Assembly (NCBI GenBank): GCA_000149265.1
Contig: CH003176.1
Span: 52,361-116,360 of the forward strand
Source: Ciona savignyi
Taxonomy: Eukaryota; Chordata; Ascidiacea; Phlebobranchia; Cionidae
DNA: 64,000 nt
Direction of reading: 5' to 3'
The notes under the pieces: model-generated
What the model saw: the letters and a program-made list of their open reading frames with translations, nothing else
Told to the model about the DNA's origin: nothing
The model's database searches: none
Translations under genes and position numbers: made by a program
Part shown: positions 25,908-56,410 of the stretch, piece by piece
Numbering within the stretch: position 1 is the stretch's first letter
Layout of the letters: every line of letters starts with the position of its first letter

Positions 25908-25927
25908 TTGAAGGTCGGGGTCACCAG
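25908..25927 (-). other. Primer-binding site of the gypsy element
   Basis: Directly inside the 5' LTR, with a 1-nt spacer; minus-strand reading begins TGGTGACCCCGAC, complementary to the expected 3' end of tRNA-Trp. Confidence 0.7.
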
Positions 25928-26077
25928 TGAAGCGGCAGCGTCTTTATTTGCAGTAACACACAATGAAAAAGGAACACGTTACACAAACCCAAAGCGACGG
26001 GCACAAAAAGCACATGAAAAAGGCAATGCGTAATGACGTCACACATTATGTAAAATAGATGACGGGAGGTCGCTACA
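25928..26077 (-). repeat. Gypsy 5' LTR (150 bp)
   Basis: Matches 21916-22066 apart from one short indel. Confidence 0.9.
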
Positions 26078-26246
26078 CCATCTCTAATAGTTTGTCGCTC
26101 AGTTCAGAGCCCGGTTCACTCATCCTTCTGCTCCCAATCCTCTCGATTTCTCCCAATCAGTGCCGACGTTTCCACACGCTATTGTAATCACCTTCGTCCT
26201 GCCTTGGCTCGTGGCTAAGGTCTGTTTCGTTGGGAATTCAGTTGTT
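26078..26246. repeat. 169-bp direct repeat, right copy
   Basis: Same as 19821-19989. Here it continues into BEL leader sequence toward the BEL 5' LTR. Confidence 0.9.
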
Positions 26247-26324
26247 ATTGTTAGAAGGCTGAATGAAACTCTTAGAAGTTTCAGTTACTCTTAGAAGTCT
26301 GAAACTCTTAGAAATTTCAGTTAC

Positions 26325-26705
26325 TGTTGCGGCCGTACTTAACCCAAGTACGAGCCTGGCCTTTTATGATCAGATACGCGCAAAAATAGTTGTCCTTGTA
26401 TTGCGGTAACTAAAACAGAATAATAAAATGATTAACAAAAGGTACGTCAGTGAAACAAAATATAATCAAATCATACATACCTGAAATTTCTGGCCAAAAT
26501 ATATAATAATTTTCCGTACACTACAGAAAAACCTCTTTTAACATTAATATGGTTCCCATTAGACCACCACTTGGTTCCTAGTATAAAATGAAATGACCCC
26601 AAGGTCTCAAGGATTTCAGGCAACACGCACTAAAACAGGATGTGACGTACAACTTAAACAAGAGAGCAAAATAAAACAAAAAGGGAAAAACACGTGACCG
26701 TAACA
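26325..26705 (-). repeat. BEL/Pao 5' LTR
   Basis: 381 bp, followed by the GTTAT target duplication. It ends only about 200 bp before the HUS1 start codon. Confidence 0.88.
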
Positions 26706-26710
26706 GTTAT

Positions 26711-26906
26711 AAAAAGAAAAAGAGAGAACTTTTTATAATCATTGGCTAAAATATTATTCCGGCTATTTGCATAGATATCTCAAATAAAAATATCTTTGGG
26801 TAATCCCCCTATTTTCCCGCGAAATATGTATTGGTTTGATAATAATTTCTGAAACTCTGCGTTTTTAGGCTGTGTGAAAGTGCTAAATTTTCAGTTGGCA
26901 AATTCA
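26711..26906 (+). promoter_or_regulatory. HUS1 5' flank with E2F-type site and splice acceptor
   Basis: TTTCCCGC at 26813-26820 (within TTTTCCCGCGAAA) is a consensus E2F motif, about 87 bp before the ATG. AAATTTTCAG, a good 3' splice site, ends about 13 bp before the ATG, compatible with an upstream non-coding exon or a spliced leader, which tunicates use. The whole 5' flank between the BEL insertion and the ATG is under 200 bp. Confidence 0.5.
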
Positions 26907-29900
26907 ATGCGTTTTCGGGCGAAAGTGGTTAACATCGATTGTATTCATCACTTTACAAGTAACATATAGCTGTTTTTTTATTTTTTTTATATATTGTGTT
27001 AAAATACTTTTTCTACAGTAAGCTATACCCCAGTATGGAAAGTACGGCAGCTGCACACTCGAGTTTTTTTTTCCTGCGTTTTTTTGCACACTTGGGTAAT
27101 TACACACACGCTCGCGAGCTGGCAGTATAAACATCGTATAATTTCCAATAAACTTGTAAACCTACCTCTGGACCTCGGGTAATTTACTTTCCGTACATTT
27201 TTAGTTATGTAGATAGATATGTTAGCTGACGGACACGAAAGATTGAGGATAGAATAATATGTTTTTGTAAGATTTTGGTAAAACAGTTATGAAAAGGAGA
27301 TTGTGTGCACACTTGAAGTGTGCATTCTTGGACGTTTGCACACTGCACACTTAAATATTTGGGGCGTGCACACTCGAGATCTCGGCGAAAATTGACGTAC
27401 TTTTTATACGGGGCTATACCAATACCATAACATAGGGCCTCATTAAACAATCTTGTTAAATTTTCAATTAATTAATCGTACTGCAAGCATGCAGAAACTC
27501 CTATATGTTGGTCTCGAATTTAATTACTTAACAACACTGATTTTTTCCCTTGTTTCAACCATCTGCCGTCCAATCTATTTACAACTGTTAATAAGTAAAT
27601 TATTCGCTTATACCAGTGAATATCATTGTGTAGTAAATGTTTCTTGGAACTGTGTACTTTTCTAGATTCTGGTAAGAATCTCTTCACAAAATGATCAATC
27701 AGTCAAGTTACTCATTTCTCTACAATTTTTCTCTTACTTCAAAACAATGTCCAACAAAATTTAAACATCCTTTTCAATATCCAAATTACACCTTACTTTG
27801 TATTCGAGAGTAACTTAACACAATACACAATTATAAGGTTAAACATTTTTTAAGTAAGCTTCATTTAGAAACTGACTTTTTTGCATGGTATACACATAAA
27901 AAGGTTAACCATTTTTTCCTAGTTAGGTGACAACTAATCAGTTAACAATTATCTGAAGAACAGGCCCAAATCAAAATCAAACATTTATTTATTAAATGCA
28001 CAGCAACAAAATAATAATACGAAAATAAATTAAACTGAAGTTTAACAGGAAGAGACTGAGAAACTATACGGTTATCGAAGCAGATGTCACCTTTTGATAA
28101 ATGCAACTTAAAATACTAAACTAAATAAGATGGTTACCATTAAGTAAGATATGTTATGTCCTTTGTCCTTCTTAATTAAATTTAAACATATTTCTTTGAA
28201 GATGTGGTTAATACCATTGGAAAGCTTTTGAAGAAATGTTCTGTACGATTGACAACTGAAAAGATTTACTTCATTCTGCCAGATCAAGTAACCAATGGAG
28301 GGGTCAGCATGTGGTGCCAGTTAAAACAGGTATGTTCCAAGTTAAAGGGTATTTGGATATATGGTATGATGAATTTAGGGGTGTTATAAAATGGGAAATC
28401 ATCAGATTACTATCTGATATAGTCAGGTTATTGAAGTTATTACAGTGAATGTTGGGAGATATTTCTATAGTTTTTGTTTGACCTAGTAAACCATTTAGTT
28501 TAGAGAATCTCTGCTGAGTACCTTGCCCGAAATCCCGAGGAAAACTAAAAGGAGGAAAAGCGGAAGGGAGAGAAACTGCATGCTAAAATGAATATTATTG
28601 CATTAGAGTTAATTTTAATCATGGGGTTGGAGTTAGGGTTAGTTCTGTGGTCAAAATTAGTGTTTGGGGCAGGGTTAAAATTAATTTCCATAGTTTTAGT
28701 GAGCAGTTTCTTCTTTCCTCTTTCCCTCCTTTTAGTGTTGCCCCCAAAATCCCATTCAACTTGGTTAGCGGCTGATATCAAAGGAGTATTTCATCCTATT
28801 TTGTTTTCCAGGCAAATTTTTTCGATGAATATCAAATGGACGGCGTCAATGCTGAAAACAACGAGATTTATTTGGAACTTGTAGCAGAGAATCTGTGTCG
28901 GGCTTTAAAGACGGCAAATAATGCCAAGTCGTTAAAGATTAAACTGACCAAGAAGCAGTCTCCTTGTTTAACTGTGGAAATTGAACTGGTATGAAAAACG
29001 AAATTTAAATGAAAAATTAGTTTATTTTAAAACTTAGGAAAAAAATGTTTTATCATCAAAATGAAATTTATATAGAATCTATTAAGTTGGATGCTGGCAA
29101 AAACTCATTTTTGTTTTTTTTTGGGAATGTGTTTCCAGTTCAAATCACAAATAGATTTGTTTTTAAACAATTTTTGATCTAGATGTCAATGTAAATTTCT
29201 CAACTTTAAAAATGATCAATTCCTAGTCAATGAAAAAGTTCAGTGCCTGGCCTAGAATACAGCGGACTAACGACAGGTTTCAATCCCATTACCTTTCTAC
29301 TTTTGGTCAACCGTACACATTGAGCATACTGAATAACGAGTGCCTTTAAGAACTGTAGGATCGCTTGGAGCGCTTGGATCGTTTAGATTGCTATGGAAAG
29401 TAATTCTAACCCTGTCCCAAACACTAATCTTAACCCCAACCCTAACATTAATATCATTATCTTTAAAGCTTTTATAATTACGAAGTATAGTAAGCGATCC
29501 AAACGCTCTATGCGATTCAAGCGATCCTGTAGTATTGAGAGTTACTGCTGAATAACAGCACATTATTTGCAGCCATCACTGAGCAGCAGTTCACGAACAG
29601 TGCTGCATGACATACCAGTGCAGGTTATTCCACGCAGATTGTGGGATGAATACCAGGAACCAATGATGCCTGAGTTCCATGTTAGTCTCTGCATGCCTCC
29701 TCTCAAAACTGTAAGTATGATGATCATGTTTTTAAATGTTAAAGGAAACTTTGTAGAATGCTCATGTGTTGTCAAAGTTTTTTCGGGCCACACCTTCGCC
29801 TAAAGTCGACCCCCCTCAGTACTAGTTGCCCTTTACAGCACACTCTTCTTTAGGGCTTTATATTGTTTTGGTTTTAATTAAATTCTGTTTGCTTATTATT

Positions 29901-32900
29901 GTTTTGCTTAGGTTTGGCGCCCGCCTTTACTATATTTATTAAATGATATCCCTTTTTAATGCCGTGTTTTAATGACTGTTCGTTTTGCCGTCTTTTCCGT
30001 TCATGTGTCGTAATTTGATTCCTTTGCCATTTTTTTAATACTGGGGCAAAAATGAATAAACTAAACTAAACTTAAGGGGTGGAATAATCACAGTTTGTTA
30101 AATCAAAAGTAGTTGCACAGGGAAAAAGGGGGGAGAATGAAGAAAATAACATGTGAACACAACTATTGAAAACAAATTCCTATGCATATGGACAAAACTA
30201 AAAGAAGGGAAACTAAACACAAAAATAAAGATTAAATCGTGTTAAAGTTTGCATTAGTTCTACGCTTGAGAATGGTGTTTGGGCAGGGTTAGAATTAGTT
30301 TCCATAGTTTTAGTGAGTAGTATGCATAGGAAATAGTTTTGCACAGTTGTGGTTAGCAATAGTTAAAATTCACTGAGTTGAGGTAACGTCTCTTTTTGTA
30401 CCTTTCCTTTATTTAGTCACAATCAATTGGTCTTCCAAGGGCTCATGGATATTGTTGGACATTAGTTTAGTCTGACTATGCGATGACAATAAACTGCTAA
30501 TCAATTATTTTTCCATACATAATTAATAAACTTAAAATTCCAAATATTAACTGCAAAAATATATAATTTAGTCACACAAAATATATTTTCACAGCTTTGG
30601 CCTTCTGACTGGAGGTACAAGATCATTATTTACAAACAAAATGTCTTTTTCCACACCCCATAGCAATTGTAATAAACGCGAACTACTCTCGCCCTAAGCT
30701 TGATTGTTTCCCGCGCTTCGCTCCACGTTGATTAAGCCTACTTCAAACCTGTGCCCAACTCCTGTAACTAGTGCATTGTAACATTCAGTGTAGCTTTGTG
30801 TACATTGTCAGTTTTCTTGTGTGAATTAACCTGTGCATTATATTATCTAGAATCGTAGTTAAATAAAGACTACTACAAGTACTCATTAAACGTACCATAG
30901 GTCACAACAGCAATAAAATAAAAAATCCCCTAAAGTTAACTCAGAAAATTTATAGATTAAGAACATTGCTGAGAGGTTAAAAAATCTGAGCACTTATCTC
31001 ACAATATCTGGGAACCAGGATGGGGATTTTGCATTAAGAGTTGAAACTGACCTTGTGACCGCTACAACCAGGTTTGCACCAATTCATATCTTCATCTGCA
31101 AATGTCTTCATTAACCTTGGTTTTGTAGTACTCTGACCGGTTAGTCTGGTGGTTTAGTGCAGCAACTTTCAACCGATAGGTTTCAGGTGCGAAACTGGTT
31201 GCTAGCTTTTTGGTTGTGTCCGGACATTGCCTGGACCCAGAGGATTAATGGGTTCTACCAAATTGAAGAAACGTCTCAATTATACAACACACTGTAATAG
31301 CTCTGGTAACCCGATGGTGGGCGCACGAGGTATTCAGATGATTACCCGTGTGTTAACCGCCTCGGTTTTCCAATTTACGTGGATAAACATGAATATTCTA
31401 TCCGATCCTATCCTAACATGGTAAACTAAAAAAATGGCCTAGGGGGCTTTTGTACCTAAGAATTGTACTGTCATGATATTTGTATGGGCTTTGTCTGTTT
31501 CGGCCAGCACGCGAGTTGTGTGTGATTGAAACATTTATTTTATTTTGGTAGAAACCGTTTAATTCAGTGGGTTCAGATCCACTAAGTGCCTTGCCCAAGG
31601 ACCCAATCAACTATCTAGCGACCAATTTCAAAACTACAACCCTTAGCAGAAAGGTGATGTGCTCACACGCCAAGCTATTCGACCGAACACTAATATCTTT
31701 AGAATGGCCCAAAGGGTGTTTTTATAACTGAGATGTTATAACTTCATGATGTCTATTTGGGCGTTATCTGTTGCGCAGTTTGTGTGTGATTGAGAGTTCA
31801 GACGTTTCTTCAATTTTATTAGAACCCATTAAATTCAGTGGGTTTAGGCAATGTCTACTAAGTGCCTTGCACAAGGACACAATCGACTAGCTAACCAATT
31901 TTAAACCTACAACCCTCTAAACAATAATATTCAGCTTGACTATACAACACACTAATACCTAATCACGTTTATACCCGACAAGATTGGACGGAAATTCCAT
32001 TGCTGTTTCCCACTAATCTATCTAATAAATGACAATTCCAATCTACCTACTTTTTTTATTTGCGTTTTTATTATGACTCTTGTACAACGTATGATGCAAG
32101 AAAATGTTCAGATTTCGTGACCTCGAAATCCCCCCATTTGACCCCGATATGGATTCGCAAGCTCCGTCCAAGTTATGGCAACCGGAGGAAATGGCGTCTG
32201 CACGCATCGATGTGAGAAAGTTCCTGCAGTTCCTGGCTGGTCAGCAGATCAACCCTTACAAAGTGATCTGTAGTAAGTTGTTGTTGTAGTTTCGTTATGT
32301 GTTCTGGTTGGTTGGCATGTCACTTATTGGGTGTTTATGTACATATGTAGTCATGATTCAGGATAGGATTACTTGAGCTATCCCAGTGTTTTAATTTCGA
32401 TGGACATTGGTCAATCCACTGAAGGATAGGATAGGATATTCATGTTTATTCCTGTGAAGGAGGTTAACACACGGGCAATCGTCAGATCACCTCGCGCTCA
32501 CCATCGGGTTACCGGAGCTATTGCAGTGTGTTGTATATGATAGACACGTTCTTTCAATTTGGTAGAACCTACTAATCTGGGAACTAAGCAGCTGGGTTAA
32601 GGCAAACTGGGGTCAACCAAGGACACAACTAACTATTTACCTTTTGTGTCTAGTCTGATTACTAAAATTGTTTATGATTTTTTTGTATTATTCAACTGCA
32701 ACCTACGGATCAAGGCAATTTGTGTTACATTCCTTGGCCATGGACACCATTGTTTCAAAATTTTTTTTTTAATTTTTTAATGACATGTTTTAACGACTGT
32801 TTGTTTTGCTGTAATTTTATTCCTTTGCCAATTTTAAATATTGGGGCAAAAACTGAATAAACTAAAACTAAGCTAAAATGTAGACTGTTGACAGATTAAA

Positions 32901-33044
32901 ATCTAAAACCTATTTATATCAATAATCCAGACACAAATTTGTAATCATTTATCCACAGATATCGTTCATCAGACAGCTGTTCATTTTTTCCTCGTACACG
33001 ATGATATATCTCTTCAATATTTCATCCCTGTGGTTTCCGCATAG
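26907..33044 (+). CDS. HUS1: HUS1 checkpoint clamp component (seven exons)
   Basis: Exons 26907-26958, 28202-28329, 28812-28988, 29573-29710, 30956-31071, 32112-32272 and 32959-33044 join in matching phases to 285 residues; human HUS1 is 280. HUS1 with RAD9 and RAD1 forms the PCNA-like 9-1-1 ring loaded at damaged DNA to activate ATR signalling, in the nucleus. Diagnostic segments: MRFRAKVV start, [94 protein letters not shown], and the C-terminal [10 protein letters not shown]. Full length with no breaks, so probably functional. It converges on the JARID2-like gene, and an LTR sits about 200 bp upstream. Confidence 0.95.
27021..27421. mobile_element. MITE in HUS1 intron 1, first of a mirrored pair
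   Basis: About 400 bp with inverted ends of the type TATACCCCAGTATGGAAAGT and (right end, reverse) TATAGCCCCGTATAAAAAGT. It contains runs of GTGCACACT. A diverged reverse-complement copy is at 35839-36237. Confidence 0.65.
27422..28201 (+). other. Rest of HUS1 intron 1
   Basis: AT-rich; I see no coding exon, RNA gene or named repeat. Confidence 0.4.
28537..28745. mobile_element. Palindromic MITE copy 4, in HUS1 intron 2
   Basis: GGAAAACTAAAAGGAGGAAA at the left; TTTCCCTCCTTTTAGTGTTG then CCCCC at the right. The interior has GGGGTTGGAGTTAGGGTTAG. It ends 66 bp before HUS1 exon 3. Confidence 0.65.
29352..29535. mobile_element. Second palindromic MITE type, HUS1 intron 3
   Basis: Starts AGGATCGCTTGGAGCGCTTG and ends with the inverted match AAGCGATCCT. 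The interior CCTAACC/CCCCAACCC is like the other MITE family. A partial relative is at about 58465-58535. Confidence 0.55.
29795..30071 (+). mobile_element. LINE 3' end fragment
   Basis: CCATTTTTTTAATACTGGGG then CAAAAATGAATAAACTAAAC forms the 3' terminus. The same terminus occurs at 32753-32882 and, reversed, at 60789-60930. No RT ORF is present, so this is a 5'-truncated LINE or a SINE borrowing its tail. Confidence 0.5.
31137..31418 (+). mobile_element. tRNA-derived SINE
   Basis: CCGGTTAGTCTGGTGGTTTA head, GGTGCGAAACTGG B box, GGGTTCTACCAAATTGAAG, and a GATCCTATCCTA tail. In HUS1 intron 5. Confidence 0.75.
31548..31685 (-). mobile_element. Partial tRNA-derived SINE
   Basis: Head half only: TGGGTTCAGATCCACTAAGT, GTGCCTTGCCCAAGGACC, then decayed tRNA-like head. 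Confidence 0.55.
31808..31925 (-). mobile_element. Partial tRNA-derived SINE
   Basis: TATTAGAACCCATTAAATTC, GTGCCTTGCACAAGGACACA and the ACTAGCTAACC landmark. Confidence 0.5.
32425..32640 (-). mobile_element. tRNA-derived SINE, truncated head
   Basis: AGGATAGGATAGGATATTCA tail, CACACGGGCAATCGTCAGA, CCATCGGGTTACCGGAGC; the tRNA-like head is lost. Confidence 0.65.
32753..32882 (+). mobile_element. LINE 3' end fragment
   Basis: TATTGGGGCAAAAACTGAAT then AAACTAAAACTAAGC, as at 29795-30071. Confidence 0.5.
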
Positions 33045-33312
33045 CAGAGGCCACTACTGTGAAATGGATCTTTATTTTACGACATCACCTTTTACTGCCT
33101 GTAAAACCCAGTTTCAGTTCTTGTTGCTGCATATCTATAAGGCTGCAACAATTTACCAGTTTTTTTATTACTGCTATTGATTTTTGTTTATTGTTATTAA
33201 CTTTTTTTGTTTATTTTACCTTAATTTTTCAGACATTTGGGGTATGTACTCGTTGGATATTCTGTGCTGTCACCTTTACCACCAAATATTATACCCTGGT
33301 GATATTTAAATT

Positions 33313-33318
33313 AATAAA
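33313..33318 (+). terminator. Polyadenylation signal, HUS1
   Basis: AATAAA about 270 bp after the HUS1 stop. Confidence 0.5.
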
Positions 33319-33758
33319 CACCATTTTCACATAAAACAAAATACTTTATTTTCAGCACAAAGAACAATAAAATAGAAAAACACATTCCGTTTATACTGGT
33401 ACATTAAGGAAAAAAAAGGTCAAGCTCGCACTAAAAAATAAGACAAAAAATATCATCACAGAGTAAAATATTTTGCAAAACAAGAAATAATTGTAAAACC
33501 ATCACCATTTTTTGTAGTGAGTCGGTACCTTGCTTAAGGTGTTGGTGGTGCATTTAAATCTGATTTGTTTTGCTGTATTTTGTGTCAGTGTCTCGTTTTT
33601 TTTATAAATAGACATGGATTGATACACAGGACACCATGTTTAATACCTGTCCTTTTGCACCTTTTATTGCATCAAGACTGTTAAATGCATTTTTTTCTAA
33701 ACTTGTGTGTTCTGCACAGTCGGGTAAAATATTTAAACGTAAAGAAATATAGGTAAAT
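33319..33758. other. Convergent 3' region of HUS1 and JARID2-like gene
   Basis: Minus-strand AATAAA signals read from 33668-33663 (91 bp after the JARID2-like stop) and 33350-33345. The second lies within about 35 bp of the HUS1 signal, so the 3' ends may meet or overlap slightly. Nothing else is seen. Confidence 0.45.
33663..33668 (-). terminator. Polyadenylation signal, JARID2-like gene
   Basis: TTTATT in + reading, that is AATAAA on the minus strand, 91 bp downstream of the stop; supports a short, stand-alone transcript. Confidence 0.5.
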
Positions 33759-34790
33759 TTAATCAAACATGTCAACCTTAAATGAGGTATTCCTGAAACA
33801 CAAGTAAGAAAGAAAAGCGTCAGTTTTTGGGACTCCATTAAAAACAGAGCGTGGCTTGTTCACATTTTTGGTTTTCATATTCGGGTGGTTATTTGTGACA
33901 TGTTTAGTATCAGTGGTTGCAGTTTTTGATGGTTTAGGGCCCAGCAGTTGTATTGGTTGGTTCTGCTTTTTAGTTCTCGGAGATGTCCATGGAATGTTTT
34001 GTTTCTGCCGGTGCATCTTTACCGGGCTGTTGCTGCGTGTTTGTGGGGGGGATGCGTTCGATGCAAATTTTCTTTGAGCTCTCACTCTCATGGATGGGCT
34101 CCCCTCCACATCAATCTTGGATCCATCTTCCTCAACAAAGATCAACTTTTTCCTCGGGCTGTGAAATTTTCCTTCGCTCAGAGCACCTGCTATGTTTTCA
34201 AGGGTTACTTGGCAAACTGAAGTACTTTGAAGTTGGTCACAGCGTTTTGTGATTTCAGAGCTCTGTCTTTCTGGCCGAAACAGCTCTGCTTCTTCTAGAA
34301 GTTTTGACTGCAGTCGTGTAAGTCTCAGATCACAAGAGTCTTCCTGCTTGTTGGTTAGTTTATTTTTGTTTAAAAATTCACTGTGTAATTCTTTCTTCCT
34401 ATGCTTCGGGTATTTTCCTTTCAGTTTAAGTTTTCTTCTTGGGGATCTTTCCTGATCTTTATCTGTACAGATCGAGTTTAAGACGACAAGAGGTGATGAT
34501 GCAAAGGACCGTTTGTTACGATAAAAACGACGTTTCGGTTTTATCTTTTCGTTGTCTTTCTGATTTGAACTGTCCGTGTCGTCAGAATAAGTAACGGGCG
34601 ATTCAGAACTATCGTGCAAAGTGGAGATATTGGTAAATTTTGTTGCTTCGTTTTCTCCAATTTTCACGGGAGATTCTTTCTCTTGGAGCGACCGCATCAA
34701 AGCTTTGTGGATTTCTTTCTGCTCAACCCAATGCAGCGTGTCTTCTTCGTAGTTGATTAGTTTTCGTGATCGTTTTGGTCTTTCAGACAT
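33759..34790 (-). CDS. JARID2 N-terminal-like protein without ARID/JmjC domains
   Basis: A 343-residue single-exon frame. Three segments resemble the N-terminus of vertebrate JARID2, a PRC2 cofactor, in the right order. Residues 2-37 (SERPKRSRK ... WVEQKEIHKALMRSLQEKE) match the start and ubiquitin-interacting motif. AQRKFA at 238-243 matches the lysine that PRC2 methylates (K116 in human), here K241. PKTDAFLSYLCFRN at 321-334 matches the SUZ12-binding motif. The rest is basic and probably disordered. The frame stops 10 residues after the last motif and a polyadenylation signal follows at 33668. I found no ARID, JmjC or zinc-finger coding sequence downstream on this strand in the window. It may be a PRC2-regulating short protein, or the 5' exon of a larger gene. 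A good 3' splice site (TTTCCTTATTTCAG) ends 40 nt before the ATG. Divergent from HELLS. Confidence 0.6.
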   Translation of the reverse strand: MSERPKRSRKLINYEEDTLHWVEQKEIHKALMRSLQEKESPVKIGENEATKFTNISTLHDSSESPVTYSDDTDSSNQKDNEKIKPKRRFYRNKRSFASSPLVVLNSICTDKDQERSPRRKLKLKGKYPKHRKKELHSEFLNKNKLTNKQEDSCDLRLTRLQSKLLEEAELFRPERQSSEITKRCDQLQSTSVCQVTLENIAGALSEGKFHSPRKKLIFVEEDGSKIDVEGSPSMRVRAQRKFASNASPPQTRSNSPVKMHRQKQNIPWTSPRTKKQNQPIQLLGPKPSKTATTDTKHVTNNHPNMKTKNVNKPRSVFNGVPKTDAFLSYLCFRNTSFKVDMFD

Positions 34791-35135
34791 TTTGATTACA
34801 ACTATAGCCTATTTTCTTCTCATAAAACCACTGAAATAAGGAAATGTAAGAAAATGACAAAGAAAAATTAAAATAAATCATCTTTTTATACGTTTTTGTT
34901 ACAAACGTAAAACAAAAACTCAATGAACAATCAAAACACTGTTAGATTTGTTTTTCAATTCAACGCATATGGCGTTTAGCCATAAAGATCATAAAAAGTT
35001 ATATGAGGTCTCTATGTTTTCCACAATAACAACATAAATATATGGTGTTTATGTCGCGCTATTTACGCGGGAAATTTGTCTCCTGCAAAAATATAATTTT
35101 GGATGATTAAACTTTGGTTAAAATTTTGAAGCTAA
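34791..35135. promoter_or_regulatory. Bidirectional promoter, JARID2-like gene and HELLS
   Basis: Only 345 bp separate the two start codons. GCGGGAAA at 35067-35074, an E2F consensus, lies 62 bp before the HELLS ATG inside TTTACGCGGGAAATTT. On the minus strand a strong 3' splice site ends at 34831, so the JARID2-like mRNA has either a 5' UTR intron or a trans-spliced leader. No TATA box is evident. Confidence 0.55.
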
Positions 35136-56224
<21,089 letters not shown>

Positions 56225-56410
56225 ATCGTTTGACTTTTTTATGCTGCTTTAGGATTTATTTTACATGACGTTCTTTTCTGCCAACTTTTTCGAATGAATA
56301 ATTTAATATTATTATGAAATCAGAGATTTACAGAGTTTATTGTTCTATTTTTGTTGTTTACTGTTTTTACAAACTTACTTATGTGTTTTTGCTTATACTT
56401 TAATAATAAA
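56225..56410 (+). terminator. HELLS 3' UTR and polyadenylation signal
   Basis: TAA stop at 56222-56224, then AATAAA at 56405-56410. Confidence 0.55.

Larger units (their letters stand above)
21916..26077 (-). mobile_element. Ty3/gypsy LTR retrotransposon, CsRn1-like clade
   Basis: Complete structure on the minus strand: 5' LTR 25928-26077, primer-binding site next to it reading TGGTGACCCCGAC (tRNA-Trp-like, as in CsRn1/Kabuki elements), gag, protease, RT, RNase H, integrase, a G-rich polypurine tract GGCGGGGGG, and 3' LTR 21916-22066. The LTRs differ by about one 1-bp indel, so insertion is recent. Gag and the protease-RT junction contain frame breaks. The expected 4-5 bp target duplication is absent because its left flank is the inverted arm, not BEL. 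Confidence 0.9.
16984..26710 (-). mobile_element. BEL/Pao LTR retrotransposon, degenerate, with nested gypsy insertion
   Basis: Near-identical LTRs at 16989-17370 and 26325-26705 begin TGTTGCGGCCG and end GACCGTAACA (+ strand reading). A perfect 5-bp target duplication GTTAT lies at 16984-16988 and 26706-26710, as expected for BEL/Pao. The internal remnants (gag, part of RT, integrase C-terminus) run on the minus strand, so the 5' LTR is the right one. Much of pol is missing. The element is also interrupted by the gypsy complex at 19990-26077 and a duplicated 169-bp gag segment. It cannot be autonomous. Confidence 0.9.

Noticed and set aside
28204..28389. Stand-alone 61-codon ORF
   Set aside because: It is HUS1 exon 2 running into its intron.
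14331..33758. Search for ARID, JmjC or zinc-finger exons continuing the JARID2-like gene on the minus strand
   Set aside because: No matching frame found; the minus-strand ORFs here are retroelement pieces or noise.
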